Shown here: positions 33,563 to 45,626 of the stretch, piece by piece
Position numbering within the stretch: position 1 is the first letter of the stretch
Layout: the number at the start of each line of letters is the position of its first letter
From: Acidobacteriota bacterium
GTDB lineage: Bacteria; Acidobacteriota; Vicinamibacteria; Fen-336
DNA: 64,000 bases
Direction: 5' to 3'
NCBI GenBank assembly: GCA_011526565.1
Contig: WYBL01000163.1
Location: 124,001-188,000, forward strand
The notes under the pieces: model-generated
What the model was told of the DNA's origin: nothing
Seen by the model: only the letters and a program-made list of their open reading frames with translations
Databases searched by the model: none
Position numbers and translations under genes: made by a program

Positions 33563-36500
33563 TCACGGGCGGCGCGCGATCCGCTCGAACAGCCGGGTCT
33601 CGGCCGCCTCGGCCACCATCGCCCGGGTTTCCTCGGAGACGTCGCCCGCAGCGACGTGGGCCTCGAAGCCCAAGCTGGAGCTGGCGTTGCGCGGCGTCTC
33701 CACCTTCTCCCGCGCGTGGCCGAAGGTCTCGGCCAGCAGCCGGTCGAAGGCCGCCTCGTCGAAGACCTCGACCCGCGAGAGCTCCTCGTGGTGATCGGGC
33801 AGCCGCAACTGCTCGCGCACGTGCGCGAGGCGGCGCCCCGCCAGCAACTCGCGCAGGAACCCGTCGAGCGTCGTGGTGCGGAGCCAGTCACCGATCTCGG
33901 GCCACGCGCCCGGCTGCGCCCGGCCGCGCACCCAGTGGAAGAACGAGCACCACTGGTCGGCCGGCCGGCGCACGAAGGCGAACAGCCACCAGCCCTCCCG
34001 ACACAGGCGGCGCACGACGCGCGGCGGCCAGGCGTGGGCGTGGTTGTGGACGTAGGCGCGCGTGGCGTCGCGGGTCAGCGCGAGCAGCTCGTCCGGCAGC
34101 CAGTCGCGCCCGAGGCCGAAGCCCCACGAGTTGTACACCGCGTAGCCTCGCGGCCACAGCACGCGGTCGGCGAGATAGGCGTCGACGAACGTGCCCCCGC
34201 AGCGCGGCACGTGGACGAAGCCGATGCGCTGCGGCTCGGCGGCGACCGGACGCACGGGCCTCGCCGGAGGCAGGCCGGAGACCGCCGGTTCGCGGGCCGG
34301 CAGGCTCGGCCCCGTCGGCGCGGACGGGACGACCTCGTCGAGCACCTCCCGGAAGCGCCTGGCGTACTCGCCCAGGTCGTGGTCGCGGGCGGCGTCGCGG
34401 GCGGCCGTCTCGCCGATGCTCCGCCGCTCCGCCGGAGACATCGAGAGCAGCCGCTCCAGCGCCGCCACCAGCGCGCCGAGATCGCCGGCCTCGAACAGCA
34501 GGCCGTTCTCGCCGTCGCGCACCCGCTCGCGCACGCCGAAGACCGCCGTGGCCGCGACGCAGCGCGCGGCGGCCATCGCCTCCAGCACCACGAACGGCAG
34601 CGACTCGATGTCCGAGGCCAGCACGACGCCGTCGGCCGCCGCGAACCACGGCGCGACCTCGGAGGCCAGCGGCACGCACCGCACGCGGCTCTCCAGGCCC
34701 GCCGCCCGCAGGTAGCGGTGGAGCCCTTCCGAGTACCAGTTCGACTGGTCGCCGAGCACCACCAGCAGGGCTTCGGGGTGGCGCGCGGCGAGCTGGCCGA
34801 AGGCCTGGACGACGAGGGTCTGGCACTTGCGCGGCTCCACGGTGCCCGGGCAGAGCAGCACCGTGGCGTCCGCGGGCAGGCCGAGCGCGGTCCGCGCGGC
34901 GTCGCGCGACGCGGTGCCGAGGGCGGCGAGATCGAGGCCGTAGGGGAGCACGCGATGGCGCTCGACCGGGATCAGGTCCCGGAACAGGTCGGCCGTGGCC
35001 TGGGCGGCGAACACCGCCCGCTCGGCTTCCCGTACCGCGCGGGTGCCGCGGGCACGGACCGCCGCGTCCATCTGGAACGGATAGGCCACGGCCCAGAAGA
35101 CCTCGATCGGGAAGCTCTCGTGGATCGCCCACACGACGGGCAGGCCCAGACGGCCCGCCGCCTCCGCCCCGGCGAAGGCGCCCAGCGAGTTCACGACGAC
35201 GACGTCGGGCTGGCACCCGGCCGTCCAGGCGGCCAGTTGCGCGACCCGCGCCTCGTGCGCCTCGAGGTCGTGGACCGGGACGCCGTCGACCACTTCGACC
35301 GCGATCTCCGGGCGCAGCCGCGACCGCACCGGCCCGTCACCCGGCGACAGCAGCGAGACCTCCGCACCGTCGCTCACGAGCCGGTCGAGCAGCGCCGCAA
35401 GGTAGAGCTGCCCGCCGCCGAGGCCGAGGCCGTGGGTGAACGCCGCGATCCGCAGCGGCCGATCCGCGGACCGCGGGCTCCGCGGCCGGCGCGCCGCGGC
35501 CAGCGTCTGGCTGGCCAGCGGGTCCGCCGCCGCCGCAGGCAGGCCAACGCGACAGCCGTCGAGGTCGAGCGTCGTGCCGCCGAGCGTCGTGACCCGCGCC
35601 GTGACCTCGACCGCCTGCCCCCCATGTCCGGCGAGGTCGAGTTCCGCCTGGAACCCGCAGACGTGGGCCGCCGGCAGGCCGAACGCGAGGGCGATGTCGG
35701 GGCGCGGCTGGCCGAGGCGGGCGCGGCCGGCCGGCGTCCCGTCGACGAACAGCTCGACCCGCGCCACCGGGGCGTCCCGGTGCAGCGCCCAGCCGGTGAC
35801 CCGCGCGACCGACGGCGTGAGGACCTGAGGCGGGTCGAAGGACGCACGCCACGTCCAGTCGATCGCGCCGGCGGCACGCAGGCGGTCGAGCGGCAGCGGC
35901 AGGCCGCGCCCCCCGCTGCGCGCGACCTGGCGCAGCGCGACGCGCGTCGACTCGGGAAGCACGCGCTTGAGCGGCGCCTTGGCGGCTCGCGCTGCGGCCT
36001 CGAGCCAGCTCCGCCCACGCGCTGCGGCGTCGACCCGTGTCGTGGCCTCGGCCCATCCGCTGCGCAGGCGCACGATCTCCGCGTCGGCGCTCGCGAGTTC
36101 GCGGGTGGCCTGCTCCGACCACCGCTCCCACTGCTGCCGCGTCTCGTGCTCGCGCTCGAGTGCCAGATCCCTCTCGCGAGCCGCCTGCTCCAGCGCGGCC
36201 GAGAGCCGTTCCTCCTGGCCTTCGCTCGCCCGCAGGCCCCGCTGCAATGCGGCGCACTCGGCCACGCGGGCGGCACAACGCAGGGCCAGCGTGAACACCT
36301 GCGCTCCTTCGACTCCGCGGGGCCCGGTCCGCGGCCCGCCGCCCAGCGGAGCGTAGAGCCGCGGCAGCAACCAGGCCAGCAGCGGCTCGAGGCCGGCCGG
36401 CGGCAGGGCGCGGAGCAGGGCGCGCACCTCGGGCACGACGCGCTGCCAGGCCGCCTGGATCCCCGGCGCAGGCAGCGCAGCTCGTGCCTCGAGACGCTCG

Positions 36501-36973
36501 TAGAGCTCCAGCGGCTCGGGCAGCCAGGGCCGGAGCGCCTCGCGGACACGGCACAGGACCGGGCTCGCGAGCAGCGGCGGCAGCGGCGCATGCCGCGTCG
36601 GGACGCCGTCCAGCCCGAAGGCGGCACGGGCATCCGAGGGCCACGCGAGCGCGGCGTCGGACTGGAGCAGGACGCAGCGTCCCGGCCAGCGCTCGGCCAG
36701 GGCGAGGGCGCCACGAGCCGCCTCCACCCACGCGCCGAGCAGTTCGCCCGGCGCCGGGCCGCGCCGGCGCGACAGGCCGACGACGGTGTCGAGCGGGTGG
36801 CGGTAGGCGATTCCCAGCACCGGGCCCGGCTCGGATTCGGCCGGAACCGAGAGGCGCTCCCACTCGCCCGGCGGCACGGCTCGCGCGTCCAGCCAGCGTG
36901 CGAGGCGCGCCCAGCCCGAACCGGGCAGGCCGGTCACGAGCCTCGCGCAGGGCTCCGGCTCGCCAGTCCTCAC
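33563..36973 (-). CDS. Multidomain glycosyltransferase GT4 flanked by sulfotransferase-like domains
   Basis: This 1136-residue protein has five parts. Residues about 10-135 resemble a sulfotransferase P-loop fold (LVTGLPGSGWARLARWL). Residues about 243-306 are a coiled coil rich in Glu, Arg and Gln. Residues about 374-475 form a beta-sandwich. Residues about 502-881 are a GT-B glycosyltransferase of the GT4 type (HGLGLGGGQLYLAALL, PGTVEPRKCQTLV, ASDIESLPFVVLEAMA with the family's Glu-x7-Glu). Residues about 918-1136 are a second sulfotransferase (5' phosphate loop HVPRCGGTF; 3' phosphate region FVRRPADQWCSFFH). The usual Lys of PKTGGT is Arg here. It plausibly builds and sulfates an extracellular glycan. 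The GT2 gene lies 7 nt upstream in the same operon. Confidence 0.82.
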   Translation of the reverse strand: MRTGEPEPCARLVTGLPGSGWARLARWLDARAVPPGEWERLSVPAESEPGPVLGIAYRHPLDTVVGLSRRRGPAPGELLGAWVEAARGALALAERWPGRCVLLQSDAALAWPSDARAAFGLDGVPTRHAPLPPLLASPVLCRVREALRPWLPEPLELYERLEARAALPAPGIQAAWQRVVPEVRALLRALPPAGLEPLLAWLLPRLYAPLGGGPRTGPRGVEGAQVFTLALRCAARVAECAALQRGLRASEGQEERLSAALEQAARERDLALEREHETRQQWERWSEQATRELASADAEIVRLRSGWAEATTRVDAAARGRSWLEAAARAAKAPLKRVLPESTRVALRQVARSGGRGLPLPLDRLRAAGAIDWTWRASFDPPQVLTPSVARVTGWALHRDAPVARVELFVDGTPAGRARLGQPRPDIALAFGLPAAHVCGFQAELDLAGHGGQAVEVTARVTTLGGTTLDLDGCRVGLPAAAADPLASQTLAAARRPRSPRSADRPLRIAAFTHGLGLGGGQLYLAALLDRLVSDGAEVSLLSPGDGPVRSRLRPEIAVEVVDGVPVHDLEAHEARVAQLAAWTAGCQPDVVVVNSLGAFAGAEAAGRLGLPVVWAIHESFPIEVFWAVAYPFQMDAAVRARGTRAVREAERAVFAAQATADLFRDLIPVERHRVLPYGLDLAALGTASRDAARTALGLPADATVLLCPGTVEPRKCQTLVVQAFGQLAARHPEALLVVLGDQSNWYSEGLHRYLRAAGLESRVRCVPLASEVAPWFAAADGVVLASDIESLPFVVLEAMAAARCVAATAVFGVRERVRDGENGLLFEAGDLGALVAALERLLSMSPAERRSIGETAARDAARDHDLGEYARRFREVLDEVVPSAPTGPSLPAREPAVSGLPPARPVRPVAAEPQRIGFVHVPRCGGTFVDAYLADRVLWPRGYAVYNSWGFGLGRDWLPDELLALTRDATRAYVHNHAHAWPPRVVRRLCREGWWLFAFVRRPADQWCSFFHWVRGRAQPGAWPEIGDWLRTTTLDGFLRELLAGRRLAHVREQLRLPDHHEELSRVEVFDEAAFDRLLAETFGHAREKVETPRNASSSLGFEAHVAAGDVSEETRAMVAEAAETRLFERIARRP

Positions 36974-36980
36974 GCGTCCG

Positions 36981-38063
36981 CTACCAGCGCGGGGCCAGCG
37001 CCTGGGTCCAGGTGCCGGCGCGCCCGAGCAGCCGCGCCGCCACCAGCCCGGGATCGAGGGCCAGGCAGCGCAACAGTTCGCGGGCGGCGCTCGCCAGGTC
37101 GCCGCGCCGGCGCGCCAGCTTGGCCCGCAGCCAGACGCCGCGGCTGGCCACGGCTCGCCTCTCGCCGGCCCGCGCCGAAACCGCGGCGTACAGCGCTTCG
37201 GCTGCTGCCGTCGTCTCGGGCGACAGGGCCAGGGTCTCCGCCCACAGCAGGTGCTGCTCGACGAGCGCCGCCTCGATCCGCTGCGGGGCCAGGCCGAGCT
37301 CCGTCAACTCGGCCGCGGAGAAGCGGCCCGGGAGCGCGGCGGCGGCGGGTTCGGCGCGGCCGTCCCGGCGATGCGCCGCGGAGAGACGGGCGGCCAGCGC
37401 GCCCAGCGCCTGCTGCTCGAGCAGCGCGAGGCTCGTCTGGCCCGGGTGCAGGCGATAGCGCAGGACGACGGCGCGCAGGTTCGCGAGCGCTCCCAGTTCG
37501 GCCATCCGCAGCCACAGGTCGTAGTCGTCCGCCGGATAGAACCGCTCGCGATAGCCGCCGGTCCGACGCCAGGCTGCGGTCCGCATCGTCACGGCGGGAT
37601 GGGCCAGGGCGTTGCGCGAGAGCAGCCGGCGCCGGATCGCGGCGTCGCGGGCGGGCAAGGCGAAGACCTGCAGCGGGCGCCCCGCCGAGTCGACCAGTTC
37701 GATCGCGCCCCCGGCCGCCACGACCTCCGGATGCGCCTCGAGGAAGCGGACCTGGCGCGCCAGCCGCTGCGGGTGGCACACGTCGTCCGCATCCATCCGC
37801 GCGAGGTAGTGGCCGCGGGCGAGCCAGCAACCCGCGTTCAGGGCGGCGACGGGCCCGCCGCCGCCGTCGACGACCCGCACCCGCGGGTCCTCGCGCGCGG
37901 CCCGTTCGAGGATCTCCCGGGTGCCGTCGCGAGACCCGTCGTCGACCGCGATCAACTCGAAGTCGCCGAGGGTCTGGTCGCGGACGCTGGCGAGGGCCTC
38001 GGGCAGGAAGCGCTCCGCGTCACGAGCCGGCATCACGACCGAGACGAGGGGAGTGGAGGCCAT
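36981..38063 (-). CDS. GT2 family glycosyltransferase
   Basis: This 360-residue GT-A enzyme has VSVVMPARDAERFL at the start, nucleotide-binding VDDGSRDGT, the metal-binding MDADD (DxD) and a GYRERFYPADDYDLWLRMA segment with the catalytic-base Asp pair. The C-terminal 130 residues are helical with no clear motif. It transfers a sugar from a nucleotide donor, probably in surface polysaccharide or glycolipid synthesis together with the downstream GT4-sulfotransferase gene, which begins 7 nt after its stop. The ATG at 38063 has no strong ribosome site. A TACGCT (38092-38087) 23 nt upstream is a possible -10. Confidence 0.9.
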   Translation of the reverse strand: MASTPLVSVVMPARDAERFLPEALASVRDQTLGDFELIAVDDGSRDGTREILERAAREDPRVRVVDGGGGPVAALNAGCWLARGHYLARMDADDVCHPQRLARQVRFLEAHPEVVAAGGAIELVDSAGRPLQVFALPARDAAIRRRLLSRNALAHPAVTMRTAAWRRTGGYRERFYPADDYDLWLRMAELGALANLRAVVLRYRLHPGQTSLALLEQQALGALAARLSAAHRRDGRAEPAAAALPGRFSAAELTELGLAPQRIEAALVEQHLLWAETLALSPETTAAAEALYAAVSARAGERRAVASRGVWLRAKLARRRGDLASAARELLRCLALDPGLVAARLLGRAGTWTQALAPRW

Positions 38064-38113
38064 GCTCGCGGGCTCGGTGCGGCGGGAGCGTAGCAGGGAC
38101 TTGCGAGCGGGTC

Positions 38114-38119
38114 TAACAT
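38114..38119 (+). promoter_or_regulatory. TAACAT -10 box, glycogen phosphorylase
   Basis: TAACAT ends 6 nt before the GTG at 38126. Confidence 0.45.
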
Positions 38120-38125
38120 CCGGCC

Positions 38126-40597
<2,472 letters not shown>

Positions 40598-40630
40598 TCG
40601 GCGCGCGTTGACCGCCTCGCCGGCGGCGGC

Positions 40631-40636
40631 TAACGT
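40631..40636 (+). promoter_or_regulatory. TAACGT -10 box, GH31-like gene
   Basis: TAACGT ends 8 nt before the TTG at 40645 and supports that TTG as the start over the TTG at 40660. Confidence 0.4.
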
Positions 40637-40644
40637 CCAACGGC

Positions 40645-42279
40645 TTGGGCGACCAGGGATTGATCGGGATCCGCGCGGCACTGCTGGCCGCCTGCCTCGC
40701 CATCGGGGCCTGTGGGGGGAGCACGCCGTCGAGCGACCTGCCTCCGGCGGCGGGCGACGAAGAGGAGGCGCTCGAGCCGATCCCGCCCGACGCCGCCGGA
40801 GAGCGCAGTCACGCGACGGTGCGCGCCGTGTTCGGCCCGTGGTACGGCAGCGGCTGCCCCGACAACGGGGCCTGCGGCTGCGGCACGGCGCGGGACCTCG
40901 GCGCGGAGGCGAGCTGCCAGCTCGAGCGCCTGCAGGCGCTCGACATCCCCGTCACGGTGTACCTGTTCGACGGCAACGCCTGGTCGCCGCGCAACTCGTC
41001 GGTGGACAACCGCTGCAGCGGGCCCGACTGCTGCACGTGGAAGCTCGGCGACCCGGTGCTGCAGCAGTTGTCGCGGGGCCGGGTGCGCGCGCTGCTCCAT
41101 TTCTGGGGCGGCTGCCACGACGAAGAACAGTACCGTCGCGCCTCGACGCGGCTGGGGCGCACGCTGTTCGGCTTCTACCTCGACGACGGGTCGTCGGACG
41201 AAGAGCTGCAGCGCGCCGCCGAGTTCATGCGCTCGGTGCAGCCCGGCGACTGGGAGGTGATCGCCAAGGCGTTCCAGAACCGGGAGCCCGCGACGACCAA
41301 CCCCGGGCTCAGCGAGTGGGCCAACGCCGCCTACGTGGGCGACCTCTCGTACGACTTCGCCGGCCTGCGCACGGGGCTCGACCGGGTGATCGCCAAGTCG
41401 CGCTACCTGCCGGCCCCGTTCAACGAGTTCACGGGCTATGCCTACCTGGATCCCGGCCGCCCGGACGAGGAGGTCTACTACCGGCGCCTGCACTTCGGCG
41501 CGCTGCAGCCGGTGATGGCCCACACGCCTTACGGGAACGCCGACCCGTGGCGCCCCGAGTACTCGCCCGACCTGGTCGCCACCTACCGGTACTGGGCGTG
41601 GTTGCACCGCGAGCTGGTGCCGTACTTCTACAGCTACGCGATCCGCATGCACGAGCAGCCGGCGCTGCCCGTTCTCCGGCGCGGGCCGATGCGCTACTCG
41701 CTGCGGGTGGGCAACGAGCTCTACGCCCCGCTGGTCACCGAGCCGACCCGCGCGATGGACGTGGTGCTGCCCCCTGGGTCGTGGATCGACTATTGGGACG
41801 AGTCGCGCGTCTTCAGCGGCACGGTGGCCGCGCACCCGGTCCCGCTCGGCCGCGAGCCCGTGTTCCTGCGCCAGGGATCGATCCTCCCGCTCGACGTGCA
41901 GAACGGGCAGGCCGGTCACGGCACGCGCGAGTCGGCCGGAGCGCTGACCGTGCTCGTCTACCCGAGCGGCACCTCGACCTTCCGCTACCGGGAGGCCGCC
42001 ACCGGCACCTGGATCACCTTCACCTCGCGGCTCTCGTCGGGCACGCTCACGCTGACGGCGGAACCGGCGCCCGCCACCCCGGTCCTCTACCGGGTGGGCC
42101 GCTGGGCGAACGCGCCGGGCTCCGTCGCAGTCGATGCGTCGGGCCGCGTGCTGATCAACCAGGGCGGGACCACCCCGCGCGTCGACGCGGAGAGCGCCGT
42201 GAACGGCGCCGCGGGCGCCGCCTGGTTCCACGACGGCGGGGCGCGGCGCCTGATCGTCAAGGTCCCGCGAGCCTCGTGA
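40645..42279 (+). CDS. Lipoprotein related to GH31 glycoside hydrolases (diverged)
   Basis: This 544-residue protein has a signal peptide with lipobox LAIGAC and is probably attached to a membrane. The middle and C-terminal parts resemble the second half of GH31 alpha-glucosidases: MAHTPYGNADPWRPE, ELVPYFYSYAIRMHEQPALP, and the post-barrel VVLPPGSWIDYWDE, followed by beta domains. The GH31 nucleophile motif (WxDxNE) is not present. FGFYLDDGSSDEE occupies the likely position, so activity is uncertain. Several Cys pairs in the N-terminal part suggest disulphides. The stop overlaps the next gene's start (GTGA). Confidence 0.7.
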   Translation: MGDQGLIGIRAALLAACLAIGACGGSTPSSDLPPAAGDEEEALEPIPPDAAGERSHATVRAVFGPWYGSGCPDNGACGCGTARDLGAEASCQLERLQALDIPVTVYLFDGNAWSPRNSSVDNRCSGPDCCTWKLGDPVLQQLSRGRVRALLHFWGGCHDEEQYRRASTRLGRTLFGFYLDDGSSDEELQRAAEFMRSVQPGDWEVIAKAFQNREPATTNPGLSEWANAAYVGDLSYDFAGLRTGLDRVIAKSRYLPAPFNEFTGYAYLDPGRPDEEVYYRRLHFGALQPVMAHTPYGNADPWRPEYSPDLVATYRYWAWLHRELVPYFYSYAIRMHEQPALPVLRRGPMRYSLRVGNELYAPLVTEPTRAMDVVLPPGSWIDYWDESRVFSGTVAAHPVPLGREPVFLRQGSILPLDVQNGQAGHGTRESAGALTVLVYPSGTSTFRYREAATGTWITFTSRLSSGTLTLTAEPAPATPVLYRVGRWANAPGSVAVDASGRVLINQGGTTPRVDAESAVNGAAGAAWFHDGGARRLIVKVPRAS

Positions 42280-44489
42280 GCTCGCAGCCCCTGCCCTGGA
42301 GGCGGCTGGCGCTGGCGGCGCTCCTGGTGCTGGCGAGCCGCGCTCCTTTCGTGCCGCCAGCGCTCGAGGACTACGACTCCGTCAACTTCGCGCTCGCGCT
42401 GCACCAGTACGACCCGGTCGCCCACCAGCCGCATCCGCCCGGCTACCCGGTCTTCGTGGCGCTCGGCCGCCTGGTCCACGCCGTCGTGCCCGAACCCGCA
42501 GCAGCCCTCGGCCTGCTCGGGGCCCTGGCCCAGGCCCTGGCGGTGCTCCCCGCCTTTGCGCTGTTCCGGCGACTCGATCCGGCGCGGGCCTGGGCGGCGA
42601 CGCTGCTGCTGTTCACCTGCCCGGTCGTCTGGTTCAACGGGGCGCGGCCGCTCAGCGACAGCGTCGGCCTCCTGTTCATCCTCGCGAGCCAGGCCCTGCT
42701 GCTCCGCGCCGTCGACGGGCACGGCAGCCCGGCTGCGGGTTCGCTGGCGGCCGGGCTGGCCGTCGGCACGCGGCTGCAGAGCCTGGCCCTGACCCTGCCC
42801 CTGTGGCTGCTCGCGACGGCGCGATCGCGATCGCTCCGGGCGCCCGCGGCGCTGGCGGCTGGCGTGCTCGCGTGGCTCTGCCCGATGCTGGTCCTCGCCG
42901 GCGGCTTCGACGCGTTCGTGGCCGCCTTCCGCGAGACGATGGGCATGGCGGTCGGCATCGAGCCGCTGCACACCCGCTTCAGCCTCAACATGGCGGTGCG
43001 GGCGGCGCGGCACGTGCTGCTCGGCCCCTGGGTGTCGATCCCGCTCGGGGTCGCGGCGCTGGCTCTGGCCGCCGTCGGTGCCGTCTGGCTCGCCCGCCAT
43101 CAGCGGCGCGGCCTGGCGCTCGCGGTGCTGGCCTTCGGTCCCTACTTCGCGGCCCACGCCGCGTTCCAGCAGGTCGAGGCGATCCGCTACACGCTGCCCT
43201 ACGTGCCGCTGCTCTGCCTGCTGGCGGCCGCGGGCCTCGCTCCGCTCGCCGCCGCGGTCCGCGTGCGCGGGCGCAGGGTGGCCGAACTGGCCCTGGCCGC
43301 GCCGCTGGCCGCGGGCGCGGCCGTCGTGACGTTGCCGGGGCTGGCCGTTCTGGCCACGGTGCCCAGTCCGCCGGAAGCGGCGGTGGACGCCGCGATCGCC
43401 ATCGCGCGCGAACGCGCCGCAGACCGCGGCCGGCCCGGGGTCGTGCTGGCGGCGCACTACACGCTGGAGCGCTACCTCGACCGCGTCGCGGCCGACTTCG
43501 AGCGGCTGCCGGCGGGCACCCAGGACACGACGCCGCGCCTGCTCGAGTACTGGCGCGGCGGCGGGGAGCGCGAGCTCCTGTTCCTGGCCGACACCCAGCG
43601 AACGGACCTCGAGTCGATGGACCCGCGGTCGCGGCGGCTGCTGGGCCGCTGGCGCTGGCCGCTCGATGCCGACCGGTTCATGCCGGGGGCCCGTCCGCTG
43701 GGCAGCGAACTGCTGCGCCTCGTGCGCCCGGCCTGGGTCGCCGGCCCCGGCTGGCTCATCTCGCTCGAGGCCGGCACGCCGGAGCGGGCGGCGCTGGCCG
43801 ACGAACGCGTGGCCTGGCTGCGCGGCTTCGACGAGCCCACGTTCCTGCTCGTCGCCGGCCAGCCGGCCGGCCCCGGGACCGCCTGCTCGCTGGCACTCGA
43901 GTTCGCGGGCTCGGACCTCGAGCCCGTGCCGTGCGACGTCCCGTTCTTCGCCGGCCACACGCTGGCACCTGCCGGCGCAACGGGCTTCGCCGAGTTGCAC
44001 GCCCGCCCGCCGGCCCGCGACGGCGGCCGTGTGCCCGGGGTGCTCCTGCGTGGCCTGGACTACTCGCCGCGCAGCCGGACGGGGTTCGTACACGGCACCG
44101 GCTGGCACGCTCCGGAACGCGACGAGCGCGGGCGCCCGTTCCGCTGGACGGCGAGCGCCGCCCGTTCGCTGCTCCACGTCCCGGCCACCGGCGCTCGCCT
44201 GCGGATCGACGGCACGGTGCCCGTCGCCTACGTCGGCACCGGCGGCCACGTGCGGCTGCGGGTCGACGGCGCGGAGGTCGCGTCCGCGCCCGTGGACGGC
44301 CCATGGTTCGAGCTCGTGGCCCAACTGCCCGCGCGGGTCGAGCCGTTCCGCGAGATCTCCCTCGAGACCGACCGCAGCTTCCGCCCCGACGACCGCCAGA
44401 AGAACGGCGACCGCCGCGAGCTCGGCCTGCGCGTGTATCACTTCGACCTGCGGACCACGGGCTATCCCGCCCCGAACCGGGCGGGCTGA
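42276..44489 (+). CDS. Polytopic membrane glycosyltransferase-like protein
   Basis: This 737-residue protein has about ten hydrophobic segments in residues 8-370. An acidic EDYDSVNFAL motif sits in the first loop after TM1, followed by HPPGYPVFVALGRL, a pattern of GT39/DUF2723-like GT-C transferases, where the Asp-Asp/Glu-Asp loop is catalytic. Residues about 400-560 form a soluble domain, and the last 150 residues look like a beta-sandwich. It starts at the GTG at 42276, overlapping the stop of the GH31-like lipoprotein gene, so the two are co-translated and may work on the same surface glycan. The plan is similar to the protein at 4660-6558. Confidence 0.72.
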   Translation: MSSQPLPWRRLALAALLVLASRAPFVPPALEDYDSVNFALALHQYDPVAHQPHPPGYPVFVALGRLVHAVVPEPAAALGLLGALAQALAVLPAFALFRRLDPARAWAATLLLFTCPVVWFNGARPLSDSVGLLFILASQALLLRAVDGHGSPAAGSLAAGLAVGTRLQSLALTLPLWLLATARSRSLRAPAALAAGVLAWLCPMLVLAGGFDAFVAAFRETMGMAVGIEPLHTRFSLNMAVRAARHVLLGPWVSIPLGVAALALAAVGAVWLARHQRRGLALAVLAFGPYFAAHAAFQQVEAIRYTLPYVPLLCLLAAAGLAPLAAAVRVRGRRVAELALAAPLAAGAAVVTLPGLAVLATVPSPPEAAVDAAIAIARERAADRGRPGVVLAAHYTLERYLDRVAADFERLPAGTQDTTPRLLEYWRGGGERELLFLADTQRTDLESMDPRSRRLLGRWRWPLDADRFMPGARPLGSELLRLVRPAWVAGPGWLISLEAGTPERAALADERVAWLRGFDEPTFLLVAGQPAGPGTACSLALEFAGSDLEPVPCDVPFFAGHTLAPAGATGFAELHARPPARDGGRVPGVLLRGLDYSPRSRTGFVHGTGWHAPERDERGRPFRWTASAARSLLHVPATGARLRIDGTVPVAYVGTGGHVRLRVDGAEVASAPVDGPWFELVAQLPARVEPFREISLETDRSFRPDDRQKNGDRRELGLRVYHFDLRTTGYPAPNRAG

Positions 44490-44514
44490 GCGCGCCTCCG
44501 CAGGCGTGTGGCGC

Positions 44515-44520
44515 TAGGAT
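44515..44520 (+). promoter_or_regulatory. TAGGAT -10 box, YVTN gene
   Basis: TAGGAT lies 46 nt before the ATG at 44567. The leader has a GAGGAGAG ribosome site. Confidence 0.4.
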
Positions 44521-44566
44521 CGGCGGGCGCCGGCCGGGTCGGGTGACCGCCGGCCGAGGAGAGACC

Positions 44567-45607
44567 ATGCGCCTGCTGCTCGCGACGATCGTGGGATCGA
44601 TGGCCGGCCTGCCCGCCGGTGCCGGCACGCTGGTCGTGCTCAACAAGGGCGAGGCCACGGCCTCGGTGATCGAAGCCGCGAGCGGCCGCGTCGCGCTGAC
44701 GCTGCCGACCGGCGAAGGCCCGCACGAGGCGGCGACGTCGCCCGACGGCCGCCGCGTGCTGGTGACCAACTACGGAAAGCGCGGCGCGCCCGGCGGCAGC
44801 CTGACCGTGCTCGACCTGGCCGCGGGCAAGGTCGCCGCGACGATCGAGCTGGGCGCGAACACGCGGCCGCACGGCGTGCAGTGGCTCGCCGACGGGCGCC
44901 GCGCGGTGGTGACCGCCGAAGGCGAGAAGGCGCTGCTCGTCGTCGACGTGGACGCCGGGCAGGTGCTGTCGCGGATCGCCACCGGCCAGGAGATCGCCCA
45001 CATGGTCGCGGTGACGTCCGACGGCAGCCGCGCCTTCGTCGCCAACATCGGGTCCGGCAACGTGACGGCGATCGACCTCGCCGCGCAGCGCGTGCTCGGC
45101 CACGTGGCGACCGGCAAGGGCGCCGAAGGCGTCGACGTCACGCCGGACGGGCGCGAGGTGTGGGTCACCAACCGCGAGGCGGAGACGGTGTCGGTGGTGG
45201 ACGCCGCGAGCCTCGAGGTGAAGGCCACGCTGTCCGCGCCGTCGTTCCCGATCCGGGTGCGGATCACGCCGGACGGCACGCGGGCGCTCGTCTCCTGCGC
45301 GCGCTCCAACGACCTCGCCGTGTTCGACGTGGCGGCCCGGCGCGAGGTGCAGCGGATCTCCATGAAGCTGTCGGCGAAGGACACGGAGGGCCGCCTGTTC
45401 GGCGACCAGTTCGGCCAGTCGTCGGTGCCGATCGGCGTGGTCGTGCAGCCCGACGGCAAGCAGGCGTACGTCGCCCACAGCGGCGCCGACGTCGTCTCCG
45501 TGCTGGATCTCGAGACGGGCTCGATCGTGAGCGCGCTGACGCCCGGACGCGAGCCCGACGGCATGAGCTGGAGCCCGCTGGCCCCGCCCGCGACTCCGGA
45601 GCGATGA
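44567..45607 (+). CDS. Exported YVTN-type beta-propeller protein
   Basis: This 346-residue protein has a signal peptide (about 1-20) and about seven propeller blades with the recurring pattern PDGRRVLVTN / VTAIDLAAQRVLG / PDGREVWVTNREAETVSVVD. These YVTN repeats form a disc-like scaffold that binds proteins or ligands in the periplasm. No catalytic residues are recognisable. The ATG at 44567 follows GAGGAGAGACC. The transporter gene follows after 19 nt, so a shared transcript is likely, but a functional link is not evident. Confidence 0.85.
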   Translation: MRLLLATIVGSMAGLPAGAGTLVVLNKGEATASVIEAASGRVALTLPTGEGPHEAATSPDGRRVLVTNYGKRGAPGGSLTVLDLAAGKVAATIELGANTRPHGVQWLADGRRAVVTAEGEKALLVVDVDAGQVLSRIATGQEIAHMVAVTSDGSRAFVANIGSGNVTAIDLAAQRVLGHVATGKGAEGVDVTPDGREVWVTNREAETVSVVDAASLEVKATLSAPSFPIRVRITPDGTRALVSCARSNDLAVFDVAARREVQRISMKLSAKDTEGRLFGDQFGQSSVPIGVVVQPDGKQAYVAHSGADVVSVLDLETGSIVSALTPGREPDGMSWSPLAPPATPER

Positions 45608-45626
45608 GCCGGAACGTGGCACCCGC

